64,000 nt of DNA from an uncultured Bacteroides sp. (GCA_902168185.1 CABHOV010000074.1:62001-126000), one strand, 5' to 3'. Shown: positions 16,835 to 25,798, numbered from the stretch's first letter. The notes: a model not told the origin generated them from the sequence alone. Numbers and translations: made by a program.

Positions 16835-17467
16835 ATGAAAACAAAATTGAAACACATCTTGTTGGTTGCGGGGATATTTACAATAGCATCTACCGTTACC
16901 TCCTTCGCTCAGGAGAGAAGAGCTGGTATCAAAGGCGGATTGAATGTTAGTAACCTGTATGTTGACGACGTAGACGATGAAAATGCAAGATACGGTTTTA
17001 ACGTTGGTTTGTTTGGAGAGATTATCTCCACAGAAGCATTCGGACTGCAGGCTGAATTGTTGTATTCAACCAAGGGTTCGAAATTTGTAACCGATGGAAT
17101 TATCGATCAGGAAACTAAATTCAATTTAAACTATATCGATGTTCCAGTACTTGCTGTGTTTAAATTAGGTGAGTCAGTTGATTTACAACTCGGTGCCTAT
17201 GGCTCTTATCTTTTAGGAGCAAATATTTCTACCGATGGTGATTTTGGAAGTGGCAGCGATGATCTTGATAAGGATAATTTCAAATCATTTGACTACGGAT
17301 TAGTAGGAGGTATCGGTTTTAATTTTGGACCTGCACAAGTAGGTGCACGCTACAACTACGGTCTCGCTAAAATTGCTGACAGTGAAACAGCAAGAGATAT
17401 CATTGGCGATTCTAAAAACTCATTTGCGCAGTTATACCTGGCATTTAATCTAAATCATCATCCGTAG
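16835..17467 (+). CDS. Outer-membrane beta-barrel protein (PorT/OMP_b-brl family)
   Basis: A 210-residue protein with a signal peptide (MKTKLKHILLVAGIFTIAST...FAQ) and a chain of alternating amphipathic strands. RAGIKGGLNVSNLY, FNVGLFGEI, FGLQAELLYSTKGSK, NLNYIDVPVLAVFKLG and GLVGGIGFNFGPAQVGARYNYG are the recurring features of the PF13568 outer-membrane beta-barrel family, common in Bacteroidota. The barrel would have about eight strands. The C-terminus ends in LAFNLNHHP, not a classical aromatic residue. Role unknown; as in related genomes it may be an abundant structural barrel. It stands alone, between the DUF1328 terminator and its own terminator at 17487. Confidence 0.88.
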   Translation: MKTKLKHILLVAGIFTIASTVTSFAQERRAGIKGGLNVSNLYVDDVDDENARYGFNVGLFGEIISTEAFGLQAELLYSTKGSKFVTDGIIDQETKFNLNYIDVPVLAVFKLGESVDLQLGAYGSYLLGANISTDGDFGSGSDDLDKDNFKSFDYGLVGGIGFNFGPAQVGARYNYGLAKIADSETARDIIGDSKNSFAQLYLAFNLNHHP

Positions 17468-17486
17468 ATGATTAATTTAAAGCGGT

Positions 17487-17520
17487 TAAAGCCTGGGTTG
17501 ATAGCCCAGGCTTTTTCTTT
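17487..17520 (+). terminator. Terminator of the outer-membrane barrel gene
   Basis: AAAGCCTGGG (17487-17496) pairs with CCCAGGCTTT (17504-17513), loop TTGATAG, then T-rich sequence. The following 230 bp up to the next gene contain no feature I can identify. Confidence 0.9.
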
Positions 17521-17748
17521 TTAATGCAAGCCCTATCGTAATTGACGTACGTGAAGTTGTATAGATTAAGCGATATATGTGAATGCTCCAGCAGGTGAAC
17601 ACTTATATGCCACATATTACTAACACTGGATTACAAGACCTGTATATCACAAGACTGTGTTGCCCAGCTAAGTCTGCATGAGATAGAATATAGGAACAGC
17701 CTAGAATATAGGTAAAGAGCTACGTGTAGAATAAAGTATACTCAGTCG

Positions 17749-18852
17749 TTATTTTAGTTTGCGCCTTGCCCGTTTAAGTATCCGAGGCTCTTCATGACCG
17801 TTTTTGTCTCCCATCATAATTCCCCAGGCTTTTAAGGAATCAACGTGATCAGAAATTACCTTTAGTACTGCTACTCCTGGTATAGCAAGGAACATCCCTT
17901 GAACACCACACAATGCACCTCCTACTAATATACCAATGATCGTAGCCAGGGCATTGATCTTTACTTTAGAACCAACAATCAGCGGCATCAACACATTGTT
18001 ATCTACCAGCTGTACACCACTTAATATAGCAGCCACCCAAATGACATCCCCTGTGTCTTGAGAGGTGATCAGCGTAATGAGCATGCAAAATAAATTTGCT
18101 ACCAGCATACCAACATACGGTATAAGATTCAGCAACGCAGAGATCAACGCGAGGAAGATTGCATACTTAATTCCAAGAATAAGAAATCCCAATGAATTCA
18201 ATGCGAATACAATCGTCATCTCTATAAGGAGTCCGGTTACATAATATTGAGCAACGGACCGGCAGCCGTGCATGACAGAAATTACTTTTTCTTCACTGCC
18301 GTCTTTGAATAACTCAATCAAAAACTTTCGGATAAGATCTTTATAGTATAGGAGCAGAAAGGTATAGATCGGAATGAAAAGCAGGTATGAGCCAATCTCA
18401 GTGATGGAGAGAAATGTTTGACTCACGAGTTTGGGTCCCGAGGTGCTGATCTCCTTTGCGGTGTCCTGTAGATACTGATTTTGTTTGCGAATGCCGACAT
18501 GGAAATTCTTCGATACCCATTGTTTTATGTCCAAAACTAGGTGTGTGATTTTGTCCTTAATCATTTCCGAATCATCCAGGAAGTTCAGCACTTGTGTGGT
18601 AAGGAAATAAAATATACCGAACAGAAGGACAAGCGAAACGATCAAAGAGAGTGTTATAGAAAGTACATGAGGTATTTTTCTTTTGTTAAGGAAGTTAACA
18701 ACGGGGATAAGTAAGCCTGCCAGAAGCATCGAGAAGAATAAGGGCAGTAATATGTTTTGCCCTATAAATAAAAGTGTTCCGAGGATAGCGATGGTTAGCA
18801 GGTTTAAACTTAATCGCTGATAGAAGGGATGTTGATCTTTAGAAAGTGACAT
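17749..18852 (-). CDS. AI-2E family (PerM/YdiK-type) transporter
   Basis: A 367-residue polytopic protein of PF01594. Eight membrane segments can be drawn: two N-terminal pairs (ILGTLLFIGQNILLPLFFSM, VLSITLSLIVSLVLLFGIFY), an amphipathic middle region (about 100-150), then a C-terminal group including LGIKYAIFLALISALLNLIP and IGILVGGALCGVQGMFLAIP. The proline/glycine pattern LIPYVGMLVANLF and G-rich GILVGGALCG are family hallmarks. Members export autoinducer-2, act as Na+/H+ antiporters or are uncharacterised, so the substrate is open. The C-terminus is very basic (RILKRARRKLK). It is transcribed away from the DUF2383 operon. Confidence 0.9.
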   Translation of the reverse strand: MSLSKDQHPFYQRLSLNLLTIAILGTLLFIGQNILLPLFFSMLLAGLLIPVVNFLNKRKIPHVLSITLSLIVSLVLLFGIFYFLTTQVLNFLDDSEMIKDKITHLVLDIKQWVSKNFHVGIRKQNQYLQDTAKEISTSGPKLVSQTFLSITEIGSYLLFIPIYTFLLLYYKDLIRKFLIELFKDGSEEKVISVMHGCRSVAQYYVTGLLIEMTIVFALNSLGFLILGIKYAIFLALISALLNLIPYVGMLVANLFCMLITLITSQDTGDVIWVAAILSGVQLVDNNVLMPLIVGSKVKINALATIIGILVGGALCGVQGMFLAIPGVAVLKVISDHVDSLKAWGIMMGDKNGHEEPRILKRARRKLK

Positions 18853-19001
18853 ATATAGTTTTATATTTCTGAGTACTTGTAAAATTTATGCCCCGTTATG
18901 GCGCAGTACTTCGCAACTAATTCTGCCTTTTAATCTGTTTGTGACCTCATAGTGAGGAACCTGCTCCACAGCAGCCAAGCCTGTAGACGTGCCTATTCGG
19001 G

Positions 19002-19040
19002 CATAGTTCTTTTAAACTCAACGTGAGGTTTTGAACTATG
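19002..19040 (+). promoter_or_regulatory. Inverted repeat that could sequester the start codon of the DUF2383 gene
   Basis: CATAGTTC (19002-19009) is perfectly complementary to GAACTATG (19033-19040), and the last three bases of the right arm are the ATG start codon at 19038. Inside, AAACTC (19014-19019) can pair with GAGGTTT (19025-19031, one bulge), which contains the purine-rich presumed ribosome-binding site GAGG. Both would be hidden in a folded leader. Confidence 0.5.
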
Positions 19041-19520
19041 AAAAACGCTGAACCTATACATCATCTTACTACACTCATTCAGTTGAACTTCGATCGCATT
19101 GCTTGTTATGATCAGGCGATCAGTTTGTTGAATCAGTTGAATGTGGATTTAAATGCAGCGCCTTTCTTTAGCATGATCACACAGGAAAGTGCCCGTAACA
19201 TTCAAGAGATTGTTAAAGCAGTAATAGCACTAGGCGGATACTATACACAGCATACTTCCATTGCAGGAAAGGCATGTCTCTTATGGATGGACTTCCGTTC
19301 GATGCTAGCGGCTAAACCTGTGCACGCTATACTAAGCTGTTGTGAAGCGATGGATAAAATGGTTACAAAGGGATATGACCAGGTGATTAGCAGTGCAGCA
19401 AAAATTTCGGATAACCTTCGTCAGTGCTTGCTCGATCATAGAATAGCCCTGGAGTCATCGGAGACGTTGCGAAACACATACGAGGCTCTTCAGAATAATT
19501 ATGTTCTTAGTCAAAATTAA
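19038..19520 (+). CDS. DUF2383 (PA2169-type) four-helix bundle protein
   Basis: A 160-residue, all-helical cytoplasmic protein that begins HHLTTLIQLNFDRIACYDQAI, the recurring first helix of DUF2383/PA2169 proteins, which are predicted ferritin-like four-helix bundles. Later helices include QESARNIQEIVKAVIALGG and LLWMDFRSMLAAKPVHAILS with a CCEAMD turn. A clear di-iron ExxH set is not obvious, so metal binding is doubtful. It is the first gene of a four-gene run (spacings 5, 10 and -4 bp) and its start codon lies in an inverted repeat, which may control translation. General-stress roles are typical for the family but not established. Confidence 0.75.
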   Translation: MKNAEPIHHLTTLIQLNFDRIACYDQAISLLNQLNVDLNAAPFFSMITQESARNIQEIVKAVIALGGYYTQHTSIAGKACLLWMDFRSMLAAKPVHAILSCCEAMDKMVTKGYDQVISSAAKISDNLRQCLLDHRIALESSETLRNTYEALQNNYVLSQN

Positions 19521-19525
19521 GAGTC

Positions 19526-20074
19526 ATGAAATATATAATAGTAATATGTATTTTGATTGGACTGGTTAGCTGTAACCAGTCTAAGGAGAGTAAAGAATTA
19601 GCAGAGGAAAAGAACCGCGCGAAGTTCGAAAATAAGCCCGATGAAAAGGATGCGCAATTTGTAGTGGAAACAACAAGTTCGCTTCATACACTCATCGCTT
19701 TAACCGATGTAGCGCTTGAGAAGAATTCTGCGCATGCAGTAGCTACTGCTAACAAAGTTAAGCCTGAATTGCAAAATCTGTTGGATGAAGTTGAAGCATA
19801 TGCTTCTGCTCATGTTATTAGTATACCGACAGAGGCCACTGAAAATTCTACACGTGAGGCTCGCAGATTGCTGGATGAAAAGCCTAGCGAGTTTGATGAA
19901 AAGTGGTGCAGAAAATTACGAAATACAAACAAAGATTTTATAGGTGAACTTGAATCGTATGGCGCGAAGACAAGCGATTTAAACATTAAAACATGGTTGA
20001 ATAGTGCACTTCCTCATGCCCGTACAATACAAGACAACCTCGTTGATTTCGAGAACCAGTTATCACAAAACTAA
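19526..20074 (+). CDS. DUF4142 lipoprotein
   Basis: A 182-residue protein with a lipoprotein signal (MKYIIVICILIGLVSC, lipid-attached Cys at 16) and a helical body of the DUF4142 type: DAQFVVETTSSLHTLIALTD is the family's opening helix, and a last helix region WLNSALPHARTIQDNLVDFE corresponds to the usual TLPxLxxH segment. DUF4142 proteins are periplasmic ferritin-like bundles of unknown role, often next to stress genes. The usual His residues of the family are partly replaced here, so function may be lost or changed. It begins 5 bp after the DUF2383 stop and is clearly in the same operon. Confidence 0.75.
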   Translation: MKYIIVICILIGLVSCNQSKESKELAEEKNRAKFENKPDEKDAQFVVETTSSLHTLIALTDVALEKNSAHAVATANKVKPELQNLLDEVEAYASAHVISIPTEATENSTREARRLLDEKPSEFDEKWCRKLRNTNKDFIGELESYGAKTSDLNIKTWLNSALPHARTIQDNLVDFENQLSQN

Positions 20075-20084
20075 AAAAACTATT

Positions 20085-20432
20085 ATGGCACAGACAACTC
20101 CTATACCCCAGATGAAGACGTTAAATGCTTGTCTCGATAAGATGGTAGAGCAAGGATATACAGAAAATTTTAAAGCTGCGAGCGGTGGTTTGCAATCATT
20201 GGATTCTAATAAAGTATACTCCCCGCGTGATATAAAGGTGGTTAACTTTTATCGTTTCGAAGGGATCAGTAATCCGGATGATAATTCTATACTATATGTA
20301 ATTGAAACTTCCGATGGAAAAAAAGGAACGTTGATAGATGCGTATGGTGCTTATGCAGACCCTGCGGTTGCAAAACTCATTGTTGATATCGATGAGATAC
20401 AGAAGCAGGAGCATTTCTCGGAAAAGCATTGA
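20085..20432 (+). CDS. Small conserved protein often mislabelled phosphoribosylpyrophosphate synthetase
   Basis: A 115-residue protein from ATG 20085. The pattern LDKMVEQGYTENF, NFYRFEGISNPDDNSILYVI and KKGTLIDAYGAYADP is that of a small Bacteroidota family that databases frequently name 'phosphoribosylpyrophosphate synthetase'. It has neither the length (about 310 residues) nor the PRPP-binding loop of that enzyme, so the name should not be used. No signal peptide or membrane segment. It lies 10 bp after the DUF4142 gene and its TGA overlaps the TTG start of the BrkB gene. Function unknown; the context suggests an envelope-stress role. Confidence 0.75.
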   Translation: MAQTTPIPQMKTLNACLDKMVEQGYTENFKAASGGLQSLDSNKVYSPRDIKVVNFYRFEGISNPDDNSILYVIETSDGKKGTLIDAYGAYADPAVAKLIVDIDEIQKQEHFSEKH

Positions 20433-21394
20433 TTTCAATTTTGAAATATACCGTGAAGCTCTTCTCTAAAATATGGAATGTCCTAAAAAAGGCTGGTGAA
20501 GAATTTGTGCAGGACAACGGATTGAAATTGAGTGCTTCACTTTCTTATTATACTATATTTTCATTAGGTCCGATCCTGATCATTATTATTTCGCTAGCAG
20601 GAATTTTCTGGGGCAGGGAAGCGGTACAGGGAAAGATCTATGGTGAGATCAATGGCCTCGTTGGAAATTCAGTGGCACTGCAGATCCAGGAGATCATTCA
20701 GAATATAGAGAAGTCGCAACTCGGTGCATCAGGTGCTTTGATTGGCCTTGGAATTCTGTTGATTGGCGCAACCGGAGTATTTACTGAGATGCAGGATTCT
20801 ATAAACTATATATGGTCAATCAAAGCTAAACCGAAACGTGGCATCGTAAAGCTTCTCGTCAATCGGCTCATATCATTCTCATTGTTGGTCAGTCTCGGCT
20901 TTTTATTGATGGTGTCCCTGATCATTAACGCACTGCTGGACCTCATGCACGATAAGCTTCAATATTACTTCAACGATATTTCAGTATATCTTTTTCAAGG
21001 ACTGAATTTCTTATCGATCCTTGCTGTGATAACCTGTTTATTTGCTATTATTTTTAAAGTGCTTCCGGATGCAACAATCCAGTGGCGTGATGCATTTATA
21101 GGTGCATCGTTTACTTCGTTGCTGTTTATCATTGGCAAATCCCTGATCAGTCTATATGTTGCAAATTCAAGTATAGGTGTAACCTATGGCGCAGCCGCTT
21201 CTATTGTGATCTTGCTGCTTTGGGTATACTATACTTCCATTATACTTTTCTTTGGCGCAGAGTTTACGAAAGTATACACCGTGAACTATGGAGCCGGTAT
21301 TGTGCCCGATAAGACTGCTGTCTTTATTGTGAAACGGGAAACAAAAGAACTGCCGGAGAATCAACGAATTTTTTCACCACTTTCACATTCGTAG
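20429..21394 (+). CDS. YihY/BrkB family inner-membrane protein
   Basis: A 321-residue protein with six membrane segments. LSASLSYYTIFSLGPILIII (about 31-50) is the family's hallmark first helix, and TGVFTEMQDSINYIW (about 114-128) with PDATIQWRDAFIGASFTSLL and SIGVTYGAAASIVILLLWVYY are further YihY/BrkB signatures. The family was once called ribonuclease BN, which is wrong; its transport role is not settled. The only plausible start is TTG 20429, which overlaps the preceding TGA by three bases (ATTGA), indicating translational coupling. The last residues form a cytoplasmic tail. Confidence 0.88.
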   Translation: MISILKYTVKLFSKIWNVLKKAGEEFVQDNGLKLSASLSYYTIFSLGPILIIIISLAGIFWGREAVQGKIYGEINGLVGNSVALQIQEIIQNIEKSQLGASGALIGLGILLIGATGVFTEMQDSINYIWSIKAKPKRGIVKLLVNRLISFSLLVSLGFLLMVSLIINALLDLMHDKLQYYFNDISVYLFQGLNFLSILAVITCLFAIIFKVLPDATIQWRDAFIGASFTSLLFIIGKSLISLYVANSSIGVTYGAAASIVILLLWVYYTSIILFFGAEFTKVYTVNYGAGIVPDKTAVFIVKRETKELPENQRIFSPLSHS

Positions 21395-21413
21395 CAATCC
21401 GCAGGTATACTTT

Positions 21414-22616
21414 ATGGACCTCCGCTCGCATTATCCTTTCTGGCTGTTAAAACACGGCATTGTAAAAACCTATGCATCTGTTCAGGAGTCTGTTAAAACA
21501 GATGTAGTCGTTATGGGGGCAGGTATAACCGGTGCGCTCGTTAGTTATAATTTGTGTAAAGCAGGTTTTGATGTTGTCATGGTAGACAGAAGGCATGTAG
21601 GACAAGGTAGCACTGCAGCGAGTACATGTTTGCTGCAGTATGAGATCGATACGCCGCTACATAAACTCATTTCCATTGTAGGAGAGAAAAGTGCTGTAAG
21701 AAGCTATAAGCTCTGCCTGGAGGCTGTTCACAAGTTGCAGGCGATGGCTGCTAATTTTAAATATGTAGAGTTTACACCGAAGCCAAGTTTTCAGTTTGCC
21801 TCTTTCAAGAATGATGTAAAGGAACTTGAGACAGAATATAATTTACGGAAGAAACATCGTATATCATCCGTGCAATGGCTGGAGGAGAATGATATATACA
21901 ATAAGTTCTCATTCAAAGCACCAGCCGGTATACTTTCAGAGGATGCCGCACAACTGGATGCATACCGCATGACGCATTCGTTGATACATGCTTCTGTGAG
22001 AAGAGGTTTGCAGATATTTGATGGAACAGAGGTTATAAAAATAAAGCATCATAAGCGTTCCGTAGAACTGGTAACGGATACAAGCAATACGATCACCGCT
22101 CGTAAACTTGTTATTTGCTGTGGATATGAATCGCAGCGCTATATTCCTAAACAAGTCGAAGAATTATACTCAACCTATGCCGTTATAAGCGAGCCTTTCC
22201 TGCAGGATAGATTCTGGTATAAGAACAGTTTGATATGGGAAACCGCCAGGCCTTATCTTTACTTACGCACCACATCTGATAACCGGATTCTGATTGGAGG
22301 GAAAGACGATAAATTTTATAATCCTGGTAAGCGCGATGCAAAACTGCCGCTTAAATCCGCACAGCTTGTAAAAACATTTCATAAACTTTTCCCTGCAATA
22401 GAGTTCAGGCCTGACTTCGAATGGGCCGGTACATTTTGCAATACAAAAGATGGTCTTCCCTATATAGGCTCCATACCACAACGGCCGAATACATACTTTG
22501 CGCTGGGGTTTGGTGGTAACGGGATTACCTTTAGCCACATTGCTGCTGAAATTATAACCGATCTTTTAGAGGGAAAGAAGAATGAGGACGCTGCCATTTT
22601 TACTTTCGCGCGGTAA
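21414..22616 (+). CDS. FAD-dependent oxidoreductase of the DAO (D-amino-acid oxidase) fold
   Basis: A 400-residue flavoprotein. DVVVMGAGITGALVSYNLCK (about 26-45) is the GxGxxG Rossmann motif for FAD, followed by the acidic end VMVDRRHVGQGSTAASTCLLQ typical of the DadA/glycine-oxidase/PuuB group. The C-terminal DGLPYIGSIPQ and FALGFGGNGITFSHIAAEII complete the FAD site. It should oxidise an amine or amino acid with electron transfer to oxygen or a quinone; the substrate is not evident. It starts 19 bp after the BrkB stop and may be the last gene of the DUF2383 operon. About 100 bp without features follow. Confidence 0.85.
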   Translation: MDLRSHYPFWLLKHGIVKTYASVQESVKTDVVVMGAGITGALVSYNLCKAGFDVVMVDRRHVGQGSTAASTCLLQYEIDTPLHKLISIVGEKSAVRSYKLCLEAVHKLQAMAANFKYVEFTPKPSFQFASFKNDVKELETEYNLRKKHRISSVQWLEENDIYNKFSFKAPAGILSEDAAQLDAYRMTHSLIHASVRRGLQIFDGTEVIKIKHHKRSVELVTDTSNTITARKLVICCGYESQRYIPKQVEELYSTYAVISEPFLQDRFWYKNSLIWETARPYLYLRTTSDNRILIGGKDDKFYNPGKRDAKLPLKSAQLVKTFHKLFPAIEFRPDFEWAGTFCNTKDGLPYIGSIPQRPNTYFALGFGGNGITFSHIAAEIITDLLEGKKNEDAAIFTFAR

Positions 22617-22714
22617 AATGTAGAGATCTTTACGCACCACCTTTCTATCATCGGATGGAAAAGCATATAGGACACAGGCACTGTAATTTATTTTATACTT
22701 GTAAATAACATGGT

Positions 22715-23131
22715 GTGAAAGCGTTACGTATCATATTCGTTGCCACAGCTATATGTATACATAGTTTTGCCTATAGCCAGGTGGATAATTTTCAGAATAA
22801 AGATTCTGTTGATATTGCGATGGAACGCGAGGTAATTTCAAAATCATTAATGCAACTGCGCGATTCATTGAATCAGACTATACGTGCACTCGATGAAAAG
22901 CGAATGATTGCGCCCCCTAAAGCAAAACATCCCATGGATAAAGCTACTCGCGAACTCTTACAGCATCGCGATAAGATGGAGCGTAATATGGATGAGGTCG
23001 TTCAAATATCAAAAAAGGGTTGGGACACAAATACAATGATACGCATCAAGTCTTCCATTGAAGATGCCAGGCGCGATTACAAACGAATACGCCTTGATAT
23101 AAAACCCTATCTCTCAACAACCAAATCGTAG
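22715..23131 (+). CDS. Small exported helical protein of unknown function
   Basis: A 138-residue protein that I do not recognise. It starts with a signal peptide (KALRIIFVATAICIHSFAYS) and continues as a charged, mostly helical chain with heptad-like spacing (RDSLNQTIRALDEKRMI, LLQHRDKMERNMDEVVQISK). No cysteines and no known domain seen. The start is GTG 22715; no ATG fits in frame before the signal sequence. The upstream TATACTTG may be a -7 box with one mismatch. It could be a periplasmic coiled-coil structural protein. The next gene begins about 85 bp later on the same strand. Confidence 0.65.
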   Translation: MKALRIIFVATAICIHSFAYSQVDNFQNKDSVDIAMEREVISKSLMQLRDSLNQTIRALDEKRMIAPPKAKHPMDKATRELLQHRDKMERNMDEVVQISKKGWDTNTMIRIKSSIEDARRDYKRIRLDIKPYLSTTKS

Positions 23132-23217
23132 TATAAATTATAAAGATCAGTTTCTGGAGGAAATACTTCTTATTTAAACCAGGATACCCTTTCTTCGGGC
23201 TTTAATTGAATGTATAC

Positions 23218-24099
23218 ATGAAGAAAGTACTGATCGCGCTCGTTATACTAGCCAATCTTGGTTGCTCAAAAAAGGAGGCAGCCTATACTATTTCAACAGC
23301 GTTCGAACGTGGCGAACCGTTAGCCGAGTTGAAGAAATCGCCATTCCCAGAAGTTTCAGATATGGCCGCCAGTATAAATAACCCAGACAAGCTATGGGTA
23401 CATAATGACAGCGGCAATAAGGCTGAAGTTTTTCTGATTGATAAGACCCTGCAACTGGCACTTACATGTAAACTCAAGGGAGTTGATAACCGTGATTGGG
23501 AAGATCTGGCTGTGGGTCCCGGACCTGATCCTGCAAAAAACTATATATATGTAGGTGATATAGGCGACAATAACGCTGTACATGCTTTTAAGTATATATA
23601 CCGGTTTGAAGAGCCTGTCTGGCATGAAGGTGAGAGCAAGATAGAGATCACAGCATACGATAAGATTATTTTCCGTTTGCCGGGCAACATAAAAGATACT
23701 GAAACGCTTTTTATCGATCCGAAGACTAAAGATCTTTTTATAGTGTCGAAGCGTGAAGAGCCGGTATACTTGTATACGCTGCGATATCCATATTCAACAA
23801 CCGATACCCTTACGGCTCCAGAGGTAATGAGTTTGCCATTCAGGGAAATTGTGGCTGGTGATTTTTCTGCTGATGGAAAAGAAATTCTGCTGAAGAATTA
23901 CGAACATATATACCGCTGGTCTGCGGCAGCGTATACCCCCGCACCAAAACTGCTGAAAGGAACGCCCGAGGAAATTCCGTATGAAGAAGAACCTCAGGGC
24001 GAATCTATAGCATGGGATCGTAACGGATCAGGGTTCTACACACTCAGTGAGAGGAGTGGTAAGAAAAAAACCTATCTATACTTTTATAAACGCAAGTAG
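23218..24099 (+). CDS. Lipoprotein with beta-propeller-like repeats
   Basis: A 293-residue protein from ATG 23218 (MKKVLIALVILANLGC, lipid Cys at 16); the TTG at 23206 would only add four residues. The body has repeating strand-rich units around INNPDKLWVHNDSGNKAEVF, NRDWEDLAVGPG, NYIYVGDIGDNN, DTETLFIDPKTKDLFIVSKR and GESIAWDRNGSGFYTLSER. This resembles propeller proteins of the SdiA-regulated/phytase-like type in which each blade carries an acidic loop, suggesting Ca2+ binding. The catalytic residues of a phytase are not evident and I assign no enzyme activity. It converges on the MATE gene with 7 bp between stops. Confidence 0.65.
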   Translation: MKKVLIALVILANLGCSKKEAAYTISTAFERGEPLAELKKSPFPEVSDMAASINNPDKLWVHNDSGNKAEVFLIDKTLQLALTCKLKGVDNRDWEDLAVGPGPDPAKNYIYVGDIGDNNAVHAFKYIYRFEEPVWHEGESKIEITAYDKIIFRLPGNIKDTETLFIDPKTKDLFIVSKREEPVYLYTLRYPYSTTDTLTAPEVMSLPFREIVAGDFSADGKEILLKNYEHIYRWSAAAYTPAPKLLKGTPEEIPYEEEPQGESIAWDRNGSGFYTLSERSGKKKTYLYFYKRK

Positions 24100-24106
24100 C
24101 CGATCA

Positions 24107-25444
24107 TCAGATTTTCTTATTCTTCCATTTTCCGGACCGAAGGTATAGATACGCCATGGAGAGCATGGATATCCAGTAAACCCATTCTGAGGCCCATCCC
24201 CAGGTGATGGGCAACTTCAGGTATTCCAGCACGACATAGCAATAGACGCTATAGATGATAATGGTGATCAACTCGATCGTGAGATTTACTACCGTATTGC
24301 CGGTGCCTGTAACAGCGTTCAGCCATACCGTGGCAAACGACATCAGCAACAAGGCGCAGGATACAACGCGTACTACGGGTATAGCTTCGCTGATGAAATC
24401 ATCGCCTTGTCCGTAGAATGACAGGAACCATTCCGGCACAATGTTCAGCCACAGAAAAATAGAGAGAGAAATCAGAAAGCTTATTCCGGAGATCCGTTTG
24501 ATCAGCGGGATTACTTCATTCTGCCGTCCTTGTCCTATAATATTACTCACCATTGTATTGGTGGTGGAAGCAAATGCCCATGAGAATATTCCGAACAATC
24601 CGAATATATTTCGCATGGTATTGGATATAGCAAGCGCACGCGCGCCATGGTGTTCGATCAGTATATAAAAGTATTCCCAGCTGGCGATGCTGATCGCATA
24701 TTGTATCACTAGTGGTGATGATTGAATCATGATGAGCTTCAATACCGACACATCCATTCTTGCTTGCTTGAAGAAAGCAAATTGCTTGTGCATTCCGTTG
24801 ATGTGAATCACAATATAGATCACCAATAATCCGAAGCCTTCCGCGATAATGGAAGCATACGCCGCTCCGTTAAACCCAATCTCCGGGAATCCGAATTTAC
24901 CATAGATAAAAGCGTAATCGAAGAATATATTTGCTAATGCTTCACTCAATGTACCCCATACCAAAAACTTAGTTTGATTCGTACCTACCAGCAAAGCATT
25001 GCGCATTACATATAGGTATAGCAACGGCAGTCCCCAGATTCTGATCGACAGGAAATCGATCGCCATCTCGGTAATCACCGGGTCGTGGATTACCATGCGC
25101 AAGATTGAAGGAGCAAGTGTATAGGTGATCAATATACCGATGGAGGACACGGCCAGGGCAACCCAAGCACCATGATAGAAAAGTCTGCCGATCTCCTGTG
25201 GTAAATCCTGTCCTGCTCTTCGTGCTATCAAAGCCTGCAACCCGTTATTCAATCCATTGCCAATCACAGCAAAGATCAGGTAGAATACACCCGTAATACC
25301 AGCGCACGCAAGTTCCTTTTCACCAAGTCCACCCAGGAAAATATTATTTGTAATAAAATTGATCTGAGGTACAAGCATAGCCAGCGTGATGGGCATTGCC
25401 ATTCCTAAAATTTGCTTGTAGCCTGTCTGTAATTTTAATTCCAT
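24107..25444 (-). CDS. MATE family efflux transporter
   Basis: A 445-residue protein with twelve membrane segments in two halves, as in MATE exporters that expel cationic drugs using Na+ or H+ gradients. Seen: GYKQILGMAMPITLAMLVPQ as helix 1, GLQALIARRAGQ after helix 2, the second-half start KLIMIQSSPLVIQYAIS, and WAFASTTNTMVSNIIGQGR, a hallmark repeat of the motif in half 1. I chose ATG 25444 (MELKLQTGYK), since the extra 16 residues from ATG 25492 are not usual for the family; 25492 remains possible. Substrate unknown. The following gap (25445-25798, shared with the divergent TonB receptor) shows no feature beyond the receptor promoter. Confidence 0.9.
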   Translation of the reverse strand: MELKLQTGYKQILGMAMPITLAMLVPQINFITNNIFLGGLGEKELACAGITGVFYLIFAVIGNGLNNGLQALIARRAGQDLPQEIGRLFYHGAWVALAVSSIGILITYTLAPSILRMVIHDPVITEMAIDFLSIRIWGLPLLYLYVMRNALLVGTNQTKFLVWGTLSEALANIFFDYAFIYGKFGFPEIGFNGAAYASIIAEGFGLLVIYIVIHINGMHKQFAFFKQARMDVSVLKLIMIQSSPLVIQYAISIASWEYFYILIEHHGARALAISNTMRNIFGLFGIFSWAFASTTNTMVSNIIGQGRQNEVIPLIKRISGISFLISLSIFLWLNIVPEWFLSFYGQGDDFISEAIPVVRVVSCALLLMSFATVWLNAVTGTGNTVVNLTIELITIIIYSVYCYVVLEYLKLPITWGWASEWVYWISMLSMAYLYLRSGKWKNKKI

Positions 25445-25769
25445 GATGAGAGAGCCCGTCAAAAATAGAAAATGTTTTGTCCCGAAGAGCATTCAATAAA
25501 AAGCCATGCAGGAAAAAACGTATGGACTTCCAACTAACGTAGAATGCAGGTTACCCGTTGCAGCCAGTAAAATCTTTTATTCATAGATAAGTTTATACAA
25601 TCTTATGAGTATAGATCTACTGCAAGCACTATAAACATTGGCCTGCATGCCGTTTGACGAAAAGAAATTTCCTGATGACAGAAGTCTATATTCTGCCCAA
25701 CATTTCTGTTAATGTATTGTTTTTAAAGAGATTACATGCAGAAACAAAGAACAGAGTGAACGAAACATT

Positions 25770-25777
25770 TACCTTTG
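25770..25777 (+). promoter_or_regulatory. -7 promoter element of the TonB-dependent receptor gene
   Basis: TACCTTTG fits TAnnTTTG exactly and lies 22 bp before the ATG at 25799. No good -33 TTTG is visible at the expected position. Confidence 0.5.
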
Positions 25778-25798
25778 TATTTGAAAAGCTCTACCTCT

